NCBI RefSeq assembly: GCF_000003815.2
Contig: NC_049997.1
Location: 12,825,534-12,889,533, forward strand
DNA: 64,000 nt
Origin: Branchiostoma floridae
Lineage: Eukaryota; Chordata; Leptocardii; Amphioxiformes; Branchiostomatidae
Direction of reading: 5' to 3'
Part shown: positions 12,101-27,178 of the stretch, one piece after another
Layout of the letters: each line of letters opens with the position of its first letter
Numbering within the stretch: position 1 is the first letter of the stretch
Position numbers and translations under genes: made by a program
The notes under the pieces: model-generated
The model's database searches: none
The model's input: only the letters and a program-made list of their open reading frames with translations
Told to the model about the DNA's origin: nothing

Positions 12101-15100
12101 TGGTGTAAACAACAGCAGATTGTACAGTTGGTAGGTCCTCTAGGGTGGGCTAATTAGCTAGCCATACATTGTGCTGACCAGCTAATACTAGATAACAACA
12201 GATCAGAAGCTTTCATTTCTTGTAAATACTCAATCTTTTCCCATAAGCTTAGAACGGAATTACGAATGTAGTCTATTTTGTATGTAAGACATTAACTAAG
12301 TGGGATTATTTCCCAATCAAAACTGCAAGAACTCTGGTATTGATGTGACTTGGTTTTCATTGATTCAAACATTCAAAATGACAGTCTAGCAGCCAACTAG
12401 ATGTACATGTAGTTAACTGAATTGCACTGTTCAACGAAGTAATATAACTAGGACTGAAACACTAACAGACGTCTAAGATGAAGGTTTACAAAAGCTGCAG
12501 TGAAAGGACAATAGACACCCCACTAAGTCACTAGGCTAGGTTGAGCCATCTGTGGCTTGTATTGTTGATAAGATCACCTTTTTAAAAACATGTTTGTTTG
12601 GTGCAATGATACTGTAACATCACTGAATATTGGTATGCAATGTTATAGGGTTGATTTGACTTACTATGAAAAGAAAAGGTAGGATAATTTACTTTTTGTA
12701 TTGCCCTAAAACTCCGTAGAGCACCTTTATACATACCAAGACATACATGTAAGGAGGGAAATATAACGATAATATAAGAATAATATATTGATACTTCATT
12801 CAACTAAAACGTTGTATCTATATCTCAGGATGTCTATCTATACTTAACAGCATTCATTCATTGCTTGTCGTTATTGTTTTCCTTAGGGCTTTAATTTGTT
12901 TTTACGATATTTCCTCAATTTCTTTTTCTTTCCATTTGCATGCCTGTCTTTTATCCTCACTTAATTGTAAGTTTCTTGTCTTTGGTTTGGTTTGGTTTAT
13001 TTAGATCTCCATTAGTGAAATACACTAGTCTTCCTGGAGTCCTCATTAAGGCAATACAGAAATAAATGTAACAGAAATGTCCAAATTATACAAATTATAG
13101 CTTTGAATTAACAGAAAGCAAACATATGGTAAACTGAAAAACAGTGATTTGCATACGTGAAGTAAAATAAAATAAATCAACATAGTTCTTATATATACAA
13201 CAAAATGTTCAATTGAATTAACAGAAACTTGGTAATATCAACTCAAAAACGGAGTGGGAGAGGTCGGAGGTCGAGCAAAATCATAGTAAATCAAATACAA
13301 TTTGAACTGAAGTATTGAAACAAACAGTATTTGAAAGCATATAAATCATATAGCAAAAATAATAATAATAATAGTCATTGATACATCATGAATAAAACAA
13401 AACATAATTGAAACCGAGAGATGGGTTTCATTTTTACCACCATGAAGAGAGTGGCTGGTTTTTGTCCTTCTGTGCCTTTACCCACTCTCTTAACTTAGTC
13501 TTTAATACTTTCTGGTTTTTTGTTGTAATACTTGTAGGGAGTGTGTTGTAGGTCTTTATACATCTGTATTGAAATGTTCTGGTCAATGAATTTGTACGGG
13601 GTTTAGGTTGTACGTAGCCTCCTCTCAGTGATAGGCTTGTGTTGTGGTGATGTGCCGTGTTTATATTTCTTAAGTTGTCATACATACATTTTGGTTCTTT
13701 AGTCGTTACTATCTTATGGAAGGCACAGATTGTTGTTGTAAACATTCTTTCCTTAACTAAGTCTCTTTTTTGTTATGTCTCTTAGCCTTTACTTATTGGC
13801 ATGTAAAGCTGTATTGTGCCTCTTATCGTATCACAAAGGTTGCGTCTGCCCAAAAGTTATCTAAATTTTCTATTCTTTAGTCGTGCAGTGTCCCGCACTG
13901 TCCAACCCTACAAACGGCGCTGTGAGCTACAGCTCCAGAAACTACGGAGATGTGGCCTCCTACTCGTGTAACACAGGATACAACCTGGCTGGCTCCTCTA
14001 CACGGACGTGTCAGTCTTCAGGGTCATGGAGTTATAGTGCACCAAGTTGTCGAGGTATTCAAAGTGGAACTATAGAAAATGAAACTAGTTGAATGGCAGT
14101 GTTTTCTTTCTTTCTTTCTTTCTTTGTCTTTCTTTCTTTCTTTAATTGTTAAATACATTATGTTTTTCAGTGGTGCAATGTCCATTTCCGAACAACCCTA
14201 CAAATGGCGCTGTAAGCTATATCTCCAGGAATTACGGAGATGTGGCCTCCTACTCGTGCAATACAGGATACAACCTGGCAGGCTCCTCTACACAAACGTG
14301 TCAGTCTTCACGGTCATGGAGTCCAAGTGCTCCAACTTGTGATCGTAAGTGAAACTTTGGAACATGAAACAGTTTCAATGTCAGTGTACGGCTCTTGTTA
14401 TTATGCAGTATTTTTATGACGATATTCGTCATTCTGCATTCTTAGCAGAAGGTAATGAACATAGTAAATAAAGATAGGAAAGTTTTGAAACAGTTTTGTC
14501 TTTTCACGTTTTCTTTCAGTTGTTGTATTTCTTTTCTTATTTAATATTTCTTTATGTATAAATAGCATAGTGACTGTGTCACGTTTAATCTGCCTACAGT
14601 TGGACAGTGCCCCATGCTGACAGCCCCTACAAACGGTGTTGTCAGCGGTTCCAATTTCTACGGGGGCATGCTCACATTCACCTGCAATGTAGGATACAAC
14701 CTGGTCGGTTCCTCTACACTTTCCTGTCAGTCGAGCCTAACCTGGAGTGGAAGTCCACCAACATGTGCAAGTACGATGTTCAGAAACAAAATAAATAAGA
14801 TACGTTTAGGCATCTAGATGAACATAGAATATTCTACTGATAAGGGAAGGCTTGCTCTTAGCTATGAATTTCGGCAGTGATATGAAATATATGATTTTTT
14901 TTTGCTGATTCTAACAAAAACTGCCACAACCGTAACTTATCACACTTTAACGGAAGGTCTTTCTCTCTTTATATATGACTTGAACATGGACGGAAATGAC
15001 ATTTCTAAACACGTAATTACTCTTTGTATCAGTTGTACAGTGTTCAGTGCTGGCAGCCCCTGACAACGGTGGAATGAATGGAGGCAATAACTACCAAGAC

Positions 15101-18054
15101 GTAGTGACGTTCAGCTGCAATCTTGGATATGAGATCGTGGGAAGTTCAAGTGTAACCTGCCAAGCTGACGCTACATGGAGTGCTAACGTCCCAACCTGCA
15201 CACGTATGCGATAAAGTTTCTGTCTACTTAAACAGATGAAATTTAAATGGAAAAGGATGATGATTAGCCACATATTTGGAACGCAGACGGCAATAACAAA
15301 AATGACAGTTGATTAAATCAGAGGTCATTTTAAAAGTAGTCCCAAGCTGCACTGTATGACACAAAATAGAGCTACTGTCTGTAATGACAGACATTGATGT
15401 TTGGGAGAATAATCTAGGTATCCCAATAGAAGGATATTCCATTCGCTCAGCTTCATGTTTTTATTGTACCATGTTACAGGTGTGCAGTGCCCAGCGTTGC
15501 AGCCTCCTACCAATGGTGGCTCGAGTGGCAGCAACTACTACCAGGACGTGATGAGCTTCACCTGTGACTCGGGTTACGAACTTGATGGCTCGGCAACCAT
15601 AACGTGTCAGGCAGACCGCACGTGGACTGACAGCGCTCCGAGTTGTCCGCGTAAGAATCAATTCTATTTCCAGCCTTGTTCAAAATAGTTGAAAAATCTT
15701 TACTACTTTCTTGGAATTGATCTATTCAGTTATCTATCAATGAATCGTTTTATCAGGCTAGTATATCACAAGATGTCTTGGTTCGTAATAGACAAGCAGT
15801 GTCAATGACCAGTTATCCTTTCTATAGTCCCTCAGAGTTATCTTCTATGTGGGGGCTACAAGCTCAGTCGTGTTTGGTACCACATCCTTGTCAATGCAAT
15901 GTCACCTACCAATGAAAGACAGAATCGGTCAGTACAGCCCTGAGGAAGATAGAATTATAGAAAGTATTTGGTATTGGTTGTAATGACAGAACCACACTGT
16001 GAAGTTATCTGTCCAGGTATGCACTTTCAAGCATGTCATACTTCAATTTTTAGGCGTACAGTGTCCACTGCTAGCAGCTCCTGACAATGGTGGAATGTCT
16101 GGCGAGAATTACTACCAGGACGAGTTGACGTTCTGGTGTGATCTTGGATACGAGCTGGTTGGACCTTCCAGCATGACCTGCCAAGCTGACAGAACATGGA
16201 GTGATATCGTCCCAACCTGCGCAAGTATGACAGAAAATTTATATCTACATAAAATTTATATCTACTGAAACAAATGGACCTTCAAGATTACAGTAATGCT
16301 GTTAACAGAGAATACATTTGATTAAAAACTGATTTTACGGAATGACTGTTGGTTGAGCAAAAATACCATTATCTTCGAATTTTCAATCCTGTTTTGTTAG
16401 ATTTGGTACTTTTGTAAGTAAGATGTGCTTCAAGGTGTGCAATTGAATCTGAATGTATCAAACGATTACTGTAAATGCAAAAATGGTCAAAATAGCAAAA
16501 TGATAATACATAATGATACTGTATCATTATGTATTATCATTTTGCTATTTTGACCATTTTGTTTTATATATCATCAAAAGCTACGTTGATTAATTATCTC
16601 CTGTTATCTGATTATCACAGTAGACGGCTATATCATTAGTTCATATCCATTTGATTTCTGGTACCAGGCGTGCAGTGCCCAGCGTTGCAGTCTCCTACAA
16701 ATGGTGGCTCGAGTGGCAGCAACTACTACCAGGACGTGATGAGCTTCACCTGTGACTCGGGTTACGAGCTTGATGGTTCGGCAACCATAACGTGTCAGGC
16801 AGACCGCACGTGGACTGACAGCGCTCCGACTTGTCCGCGTAATAATCGGTTTTATTTCAAGTCTCGTTGAAACTTGTGAAAAGATTTTTTTAAATTCATG
16901 CTATCTATTTATGTGTCTTTATCAAGTTGGTAAATTACTAGATGTCGTTTTTTTTTGTAGACAAGCAGCATTGATTGTCAGCCAACTTTTTCGTAGTCCC
17001 TCTTTTATCTTCCATGAGGGAGATACATGCATGTTTTGAGACTTTGTTATCACCGTAACGTCTTCTTGAGACACTGAAGCTTCCTTGTGTCCAAAGGACC
17101 ACAATGTTTTGTTTTAAATCCAGCGATTCACTTTCGAACATGTCGTACTTTATCTTTCAGCCATACAGTGCCCACTGCTAGCAGCTCCTGATAATGGTCA
17201 ACAGTCTGGCGAGAATTACTACCAGGACGTGATGACGTTCTGGTGTGATCCTGGATACGAGCTGGTTGGACTTCCCAGCTTGACCTGCCAAGCTGACAGA
17301 ACATGGACTGGGAACGTCCCAACATGCACACGTAAGACAGAAGTGTTCTGTCTAAAATAATCCGATACAGATAACTAGATAGTTACGTCAATGATGACAA
17401 TATTTTCATGTTGAATCAATTTTCCCCTGTGAAAGTCGGTACTGTTTATCAGGTACACATGTTGTAAATATAACCATGTTGAATGTGGTGCAATAGAACT
17501 CTTGACTGTATGAGAGTCTCTTGAAAGGCATATAATGCAAGGGAAATGTAGATTACAGCAATGGAAAAAGTATTTCGGTATATTTGTATAGTCAGATTAC
17601 AACCTCTTTCCAAGATACTGTTTTGTCACGTCTAAAGCTTTTAATGATATGTTATTAAGGTGTGCAGTGTCCAGTGTTGTCGTCTCCTGTAAATGGCATT
17701 TCCAGTGGCTCCAACTTCTACCAGGACGTGGTGACGTCCACATGTGACCGAGGTTATGATCTGATCGGAGATTCCAGTTCTACTTGTCAGGCAGACCGAA
17801 CATGGAGCAGTAACGCCCCATCATGTAACGGTAGGATACAATAAATATAGAAAAATCCAGTTTTACAAATTTAACGTTAGTTTAGTTGATGACTCCAGAA
17901 GGATTTCTGTTAGATGGTTGTAATTCAACACTTCTGATTGTTATTTTTTATCCCTTTGTGTGAAACATGCAATCAGTCTGAAATTTCTTATGGGAATCTG
18001 ATGTTCTTGTTTTTCACACCTATTCTTTCTGTCTCTCTCTCTGTCTCTCTCTGT

Positions 18055-18121
<67 letters not shown>

Positions 18122-21100
18122 TTTACACACACACAGCTCTCACACACACAGCTCTCTTACATACACTAGCATACTGGGATGAAATCTATATCCTATTTCT
18201 ACTGGATTTGAGCACCCGATTTTCATTGAAAAAACAATACTTCATATAGAACGTTGAGCACCTCCTAAAATAACACTGTACATCTATGCTTGAAGCTTAT
18301 CTCCACACAGTCCGGTCTCCAGACAAAATTGTCTGGAAATGGTCGCATCTTCTTTTCTAGGTTTCTTTGTAAGTGTCTTTATATTAAGCTTCATTGGACA
18401 ATTGTCTGAAAATCCTGTCAATTGTTCTTATTAGTAATGTATCAACTTCATTAGATATACTTGCCGTAACGTGAATGTCCTGTTCCTTGTCGCCTGTATG
18501 CAGACATTGATGAATGTTCAGCTGCAAATGGTGGCTGTGACCATGTATGTACCAACGCAATGGGCAGCTTCCAGTGTTCCTGTGTGGATGGATTCAACTT
18601 GAACGTAGATAGCTACACATGTGATGGTAAGAAGTAAAGCATTATCTTACATACGGCAAGACTGTAAGTTTGGACACATGCATATATCAATTATCATGTA
18701 GATAGTGCCATGTACTTGTAAGTCTTAAATCAGTGTTGAGGATTGTGGCTTTAGCTGTGCTATCTTACAGCTATCTTATTTTCAGTCTTTTTAAAATCAT
18801 TTAAGGGAATTTTCAGGTGGGAAAATATGTCTTGTAGGCAATGCATAACATTTTATGTGTTGTCCGTTTACATTTTACAGACGTCGATGAATGCAACGTT
18901 GGAAATGACGGCTGTCAGCAAAACTGCAACAACATCATCGGAAGCTACTGGTGCTCTTGTGGAACTGGTTACAGGTTAAATAGCGACAGTCGCACTTGTG
19001 CTGGTGAGACACGGCATTGAATATTACAAAGGATTTAGTATTTCATAGATACGTATACAATTCATGCCCATTTGCCTGCAACTAAGAAGGCTATATGCCA
19101 TATGTTATAAGCCGGACAAACGGCAGGGAACCCATCAAAGGTCTTGCTACTGAACCATATAACGTGCCACTAAATAAAAAAAAAAGAAACAAGAGAACAA
19201 CACACCTTCTCAGCAACATTTTAAATGCAAGCACGATAATATTTCAGTATGTTTGTCATCTTTTTTTAAATTCAGATGTGGACGAATGTTCGGGTGCCAA
19301 CGGTGGCTGTGCCCAGACCTGTACCAACACCATAAGCAGCTTCTTTTGTTCCTGTGCAAATGGCTATAATTTGAATGCCAACGGATATTTTTGTGACGGT
19401 GAGTGAAATTTCATAGCTTGTACCTATCTCAAATATAACAACAGATCCTTCGCCAAATATTTCTGTGCTGCAAGAGGGCCAAGACGTCTGTCCCTTTTTT
19501 CGTGACACAAAAGCTCTATATAATTATATGCATCATCCCAATATCATGACTATAGGCCAACACCTACCAATAACTACCAACAAAATATCATCGAAAACCT
19601 CTCTGGGTGTGTCGTTCAGACGTCCACAGACAGTCAAACAGACAGACACACGTAATCGAAAACATAGCCTTTTTATCAAATGTAATTAAACGTTAAGACC
19701 ATGGCTGCATCATAAAAGCACCCAATAAACGAAGCTCACGCAAACACTCACTTGTCGGTTCTGGCTGTTCTGTACACATGAGGTCTAAAAATGGCTTAGA
19801 AAATAAACCGAATAGTATTTTATATTTACATTTTACTAAATATAGACATATCAGATAAGAGGGTTTGGCTGCACATAAAAAGTAAATGATATATTCAATT
19901 AAACTCATGTTTGTTGATTCACATTTTTTACTTCACAATCTTTTTCTGCCTGCAGAATGAAAGTACGTTTGGTTAAAAGTGTTCTCGTTTGATTTCGTAC
20001 TTTTCGTCAATAGAAATTGTAAACATAAAAGTATAGTTCTCTTGGCTTAACAAAGAAATTAAAACACATCTATGATTCTATACAGACATCAACGAATGCT
20101 CCATTGCAAATGGTGGTTGTGGGCAAACCTGCACCATCTTATCGGGAGNNNNNNNNNNNNNNNNNNNNNNNNNNNNNNNNNNNNNNNNNNNNNNNNNNNN
20201 NNNNNNNNNNNNNNNNNNNNNNNNNNNNNNNNNNNNNNNNNNNNNNNNNNNNNNNNNNNNNNNNNNNNNNNNNNNNNNNNNNNNNNNNNNNNNNNNNNNN
20301 NNNNNNNNNNNNNNNNNNNNNCATTTAGAGATGTGTCAGCTATCCTACTACAGCAATTCTCAGGATAAATGTACACAAGATTAGTTCAAAATATCGGAAG
20401 AATATTTTCGTTGGATCCATGAAAAATGTTTATCAACGTCTTAAAACCAAAAGCTAATGACAGAGCAGCGTGTGTAATTTATGAAGGCAAGAGTCGCCAC
20501 TATTAGAAATATAGTCTATCCATATTCTGAATACAACTTTAGACACTGCATTTCTAGTCTTTAATCCTGCGAGACAAGTATACATTTGGTTTTATTTATC
20601 TATCAATACAGACGTGGATGAATGCACCTCTACGAACGGTGGCTGTGAGCAGACATGTACGAACAACATCGGGAGTTTTCAATGTTCCTGTGCGGCTGGC
20701 TACAGCATAAACAGTAATGGTTTTACTTGTGACGGTAGGTATTTCTGTTTTGGTATATGTATGTTCTGTTTCGCAAATTCTACATGTTATGCTATGATAT
20801 ATTATTATTTTAGTTAAAAAGGTAACTTATGAGTTTTAGCTTTTTACCAATTGTGGAATCTACCCAAAGGAAATCTTCTCACAGTCATCACCGTCTTAAA
20901 ATCCGTTGTCTTCGTCATTATCCTAGCCATCATCATCATTATTATATTACTGTTGTCATTATCATGATGCTTGTACTATGCTTTACTAGTCTCCACGTCT
21001 AGACGTAGAAAAAGCCTACAATGACGATATGTATGTAACAATTTATAGTCTGACATTTCCCGTTACTAACGCCTTGTACGTTCCCCATATTTTTTCACCA

Positions 21101-24100
21101 CAGATGTAGATGAGTGTGCCTCTGCTAATGGTGGCTGTGAGCAGTATTGCACCAACAACATCGGGAGTTTTGATTGTTCCTGTTCCATCGGGTACAGATT
21201 GAATAGCGATGGTTCGGCTTGTGATGGTAAGTTATGTCCGCCATTTTGCTAAAACATTTGAGACTAATAAGCCACAAGTTCTGTGTAAAATAGGACATAT
21301 GTGTCTTACAAGTATTTTGTACATGCATTGATATGAAACATTCGGGCTATTATTAACCCTAGCATCTGTTGATGTATTTTTACTCACAATAGCATATTGT
21401 TATTTAACATACAGACGTGGATGAGTGCGACACTGCAAATGGTGGCTGTAACCAGACTTGTACCAACTCCGTTGGAAGTTTCCAGTGTTCATGTGGAATT
21501 GGCTACACCTTAAACGGCGATGGGTTTTCCTGTGATGGTGAGGAATATCTTTCCGTATTTTTCTGTCTTTTTGCTTCTTATTTACTCAAATCAACAAATC
21601 ATTTTTATTAGTATTGCTGTTTTACTTACTGTTAATGTTTCTTTTTTCTTTAGATGTCGACGAATGCCACACAGCAAATGGCGGATGCGAGCAGATGTGT
21701 AGCAACACCATTGGAAGTTTTCAGTGCGTCTGTAACAATGGTTACGTATTGAATGGAGACGGTTTCGCGTGTAATGGTATGTAATGTGACTTATCGTTGG
21801 GTTTCAGCATGTACAGAATTTTTTCTCGTGACAGCTTCTTTTCTTCCGTCTTATACAAACTGGTTTAAGGTACTTAGGGTCCAATTCGGCCCTAAGAATA
21901 CCAGCTTATTACAAAATAAAGAAAACCACCTATAGGTACGGAGAATGTGAAAATGGCGGGTCCGCGGAAGAAAGCATAATCGTAAAAACGAGTATTTATG
22001 CATTGTCCTTAAAATGGTTTATCGGCTGTTTTGCATACACATGACGCAATGACCATTCAGAATATTGAAAAATGTGTTATTTTTATTTCATTCAAAGATA
22101 TCGACGAATGTTATACTGCAAATGGCGGCTGCGGTCAGATTTGCAACAACACCATCGGTAGTTTTGAGTGCCTCTGTCATTCTGGCTACATCCTGAATAT
22201 CGACGAGTTTGCCTGTGATGGTTTGTATGATTTTATTGTTATAATCTATACATAGTATGATATCATTGATTATTGTTCTATACCATCCAATGTTATGCAA
22301 TAGATTAAGTCGTTGCATTTTTTTTGCTGTTAGATATTGATGAATGTGAGACAGCAAACGGAGGCTGTGGGCAGTTCTGTACCAACACCATTGGTGGCTT
22401 CAACTGCTCCTGTGCAACTGGGTATAACATAAGTACGGACCAGTTTGCTTGTAACGGTAAGGGCTTTGAAAATCTTTAAGTAATCAGAGCCTTCTATTTC
22501 AACATGTTGAAAATGACACCATTGCGTAAAGTTGAGATCTCGGAACTGTTTTTCAATCTTAGCTCGCTTCTTGCATCCTTTCAGGGATAACATAATTTTT
22601 TTTCTAACATTATAGTATGTATTTTTGGTCATCAAACAGACATACATTGCCAGTGGAATAGCTTTCAATAGACTTAGAGGCAATAAATGTAAGAGACATG
22701 CACATATGGACACATGATATGCTTGGGGACTAGAGAGATGATACTAAGCCGATGTGTTGTTTCTGTGCATATCTTATCCTACAGGATTTGATCCTATGTC
22801 ACGTCTGATTTGTCTGTCCACAACAACAACCTCCATCTTTGTCAGCTGGACGAAGCCAGTTGCTCACATCATGGGTTACAGTGTTATGTACATTCCTGTA
22901 TCCGGTAAGTTTTTCTGTTTTCCCCTTTAGCAGTTCTCTTCTCCTTTATTAATTTTGCGTTTAGAAATTATGACAAAGGTTTGATTCTATATTTGTGCAT
23001 AATACATGAGGATTTTTTTCTGAATATTATAACATTATGATATTCGTATAAACACTCTTTAACTCAGTGTATTGATTTCACTAAAATGGACACTAATGTA
23101 CACTTCAAGTATCTTCAACATTTGTTGTGCAATAAAGTTATGATATTCTTCTTTTGGTCACTGATTAGTTAAGTTAGTCATTTTAGTACATTTTTCCTGC
23201 TCAGGATTCCCCCAGTCTTCAGTGATGACAACGTTCCTGAGTCGTAATGACACCAATGCTACAATATCCGGCTTGTTCAGCGGAGTACAGTACTCCCTCA
23301 CGGTTCTTAGCTTTGGACTGTGGAATGACAGCGCTAACGCCGATGTAGAGTGCACAACTGGTGATTAATATGCTATTATGTAGAGAAACATTAGATCAAC
23401 AGTTAGGGATGTTTCACTAATTATCTAACTGGATGCATGAATTATAATTGAATGAAACGTATAAACCATTGGAATGCAATAAGTTATATTAGATTAAAAC
23501 ATTAATTGCCAAACATTGATGTTGTTTATCTCAAGAATTGTATTTCAAAAATCATCTTGATTTTTACAGAGGTCGGTAATCAGTGACTACTTTTGTCAAA
23601 ACGTATGAACTAAACACCTATTTCAAATACAGTTCTGCCACCTCCCATGAACTTCACCTTCAGCCACGTCACCGAGAATTCAGCAAATTTCCACTGGCAA
23701 AAGCCTGTTAGTGCCCTAGTGGTTGCGTACAGGGTGTGGCTGATAGACAAGGAAACAGCACTCACAGTTTCCACAAAGTATCTGCTTGACTCAGCGACTT
23801 CGACCGCTTTCACGTATCTAACTCCGGCTACAGAGTACGTGGTGGCAATAACATGCATCAGTCCCTCCGTCGAGGGACCGCAAGCAAGTGTAACCATCAT
23901 AACAGGTAAAAACTCAATATCTCATATTCATCTCGCACGCAGTTCTATATTGCTTATGAAGTTCTGTTCTAATTGGTAACCTCTACACGTCCACTTTTCT
24001 AGGATGGCTGCCTTAACGTTTTTTCTGTAATATAAGTATTGCATTCAACACATTTGCATCGCTAATGAGATTCTATTACAATTGGTAACCTCTACTTCTT

Positions 24101-27100
24101 TTCTAGACGAGTTGTAATCAAAGCCACAGTTACAGTTAAGCTGCATTGCACAGCTAATAGCTACTTGAAAAACGTAAACAAATTATGCTTCACCTCAATT
24201 GAGGATGACTGTGTTACCTTTTTATACTGATACTGATACAAGTACGCCATATTTTACATTCAAACGGCAGATACGGATCCTCCACGGCAGCTGTTAGCGG
24301 ATGACATTGGGTACAGCAGCCTGGCTCTGTCCTGGATCCCACCAGTGGCTAAGCTGTCGGAATACCAATTGACGTACAGCAGTGCAGAGCAACGTAGAAA
24401 ACGAAGAGCACTCAATACTGTCACTCTTCCTGCAGACATCAGTAACTATTGGCTACATGGACTTGTTCCTGCAACTCAATACACCATCAGCCTGACGGCG
24501 GTCAGCCGGTTTGGAAGAAGTGGGATAATCGATTTAATGGCTACCACAGGTACGTTTATGTGTTTAAATTTTCTTTAGTTTTGCCACGCCTATAATTTTT
24601 TATGTCGAGGAAAGAGAAACGACGATCATCTACTATCGAGTTAAATGATTGTTTTAATGACATGCAGTATGTCATTTTTTCAGTGTAGCATGAAATATTT
24701 TTAACTTTACGACTCTAGAAATTTCTCCCATCAACATTTTCCAACTATTATAAGTCATTTAAGAAGACTCATGGTCAACATTCACAATTTCGGGTCATTA
24801 AGTTTTTTCTACACTACCGAAAACAATTACCTGCCGACGTTTCGATAGATCTTCTCCCACATTCCGGAGGACAATACTGAATGTGATTCTGCTTCCCACT
24901 ACTTATTGTAGAAGTGTAACTGGTCAGTATTGCCCCGAGGAAAGTAACATTAGGACTACCGAAAAGTTAGTAGGTATAACCTTAATACCAAGTGTATTCC
25001 ATCATACGTTAGTGAAAATATTCACGGATTCATTACTTTGTAATGTAAAGGTACGGACCCACCGACTGAGTTGAAAGTTAAGACCGTCTCCTCCAGCTGG
25101 CTGCACGTGGTATGGACTCCACCTGTCGCAGCTGTGATATCCTATGATCTCACGGTAACTGATGCTACAAGTCAGGAAAAGATACATTTTAGGTAAGCTT
25201 TCAGCCATTATGCAATACGATATACATGTAACCTTTGTCATGATTCTTATACCAAGATGGGCTTTTTATAAAATAACTATGCAGTCTGTCTGTAGTTGAT
25301 CATTTAACGTTTTTGTCTAAAACCATATAAAACCAACAAGTAGTTTTCATAAAATCATCAGCAGTTCGCTAGAGCAAGACAACAGGTGCTGTCTAAAATG
25401 GCTGACTCTGCCATAGAACTCTGCTAGTTGGTTTGTACAATCTATTGCCTACCTTGATGTTTAATGTCTATCAACATTACTATTGGTTTAGAAGCACTAA
25501 TAAGCCTTGTGTCTCGTTACAGCATTTCCCCTGCCGAAATGGATCTCAACATAACAGAACTCTTCCCAACGACGAAGTACATCATCCGGATTGAAGCCGT
25601 CAGCATGCACGGACGTAGTGCTGAAGTTAGGTGCTTTGGTACCACTGGTATGTTAACAACCCATTTTATACACCTCATGTATTGTATTTATTATAGAATT
25701 GTTCATATTCAACGGGTGATTTAATAATTCTGTCAGGGCAATATTTCTATCAATAAGTATCTCAATAGATACTCTGTTACCAGGTGCAAGAACCGATATT
25801 ATTCATGAAGCTCTATTACAGGCTTCACTTGGTTTCATTTTGTTTTCAGCTGACAACATTGACGTGGTAAAAGACACAACGACGTCTTTGCCTGCCTCAA
25901 CAAAGCTGCTGAGTACAACGGAGCCCGTGCTGACAACGACAGCCGGTCCGGGATTAAAGATCAGTACCAACACGTTTTGGCTTGATGAAGACTTCACCAC
26001 TCCGTCTAAAAGAAAAGGTAACAACAACCTGAATTGACATTTTTTTGTCAAAATGTTATCACACAGGACGATTACTGACAACTGTCGTACCAAAGGCACC
26101 GACAACATCAAGTGGTATGTATAAAGAGAAAAAAAGCACAATCAAACCGGTATCGCAATGCTATGCAATTTTGGAGAAATCATGGTATCAAGTTTATCTG
26201 AATGGTTTCATTTGGACTTTTTTGTAGCTATATTCCAAGAAGTGAGTTTTTAAATATTTTTTTTGCGTTGTTAACAAGGCGGTATTTATTTTATGTGTGT
26301 TAGAAGGTTAATAATCCTGCAAGTTATATGTTATCGTTTTTATCTTTTTCCTACAAGGCAATGGCGAAGTGGACTTGTCCACACCTTACAGGACGCTTAG
26401 CCCTCTTGATGCGGTAATTAGCTTATATCTGTCTGTGGTTGTTATTTTAGATGCGGAAAGAATGCAAAAAAGTAGATAAATATCACCTAATTGCTAAACA
26501 ATTGCTGAAGATCAATTGCATGGTAATTCCTAGATCCTTTTACGTAACAGTTATATGATGGGATGACACTTAATTCGTTTTGGACTGCCTTTGACGGATA
26601 TCATATTTTCTGCCTTTGGGTTCTTTTACTAGTAGACCTGATCCGGAAAAATCCAAATCATTAAAAATACTTCTATTTTTCTTTGTTTTGTCTAGCTAAA
26701 ACGACTTAAGGATCAAATGGACCAATCCAACGGCGAGGTAGCTTCCTTGGAAAACTTGATTGGAATTGTTACAGGGATTAACAACTTACTCCAGGTCAAC
26801 ACGTCACAGTCATCCTCAGCCGGATTCAGTCCCGAACTGGTACGGAAAATATCCTAATTTCAGATGTAAACCCTCACCACTAACGTGATAGTTTTGAGTC
26901 TGTATGTTTCGTGTATGAACAGCATAACTCAAAGGGGTACAAATGATTCATGATGACATTTGGTATGTTAGTGTAACTGAGTCACCAATGCAAATGACAC
27001 TTTCAATCACCTTCATCACCATTACTTTAAAGTCATCGTCATGATATTGCAGCGGAATGTTAGTTTGATTTTATGTGCATACAGGTAGACACTCTTTTGA

Positions 27101-27109
27101 ACAACGTTG

Positions 27110-27178
<69 letters not shown>

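Noticed and set aside
13434-13745. A host gene on the minus strand
   Set aside because: The sequence matches the C-terminal end of LINE polyproteins and is followed by a LINE-like 3' tail.
7741-17830. Regularly spaced, near-identical units that could suggest a CRISPR array
   Set aside because: The units are 171-174-base Sushi exons with splice sites in a eukaryotic gene, not short repeats with unique spacers.
25850-26413. A mucin-like separate gene
   Set aside because: The Thr-rich exons are short and phase-linked on both sides to FN3-4 and the GAIN-like exons.
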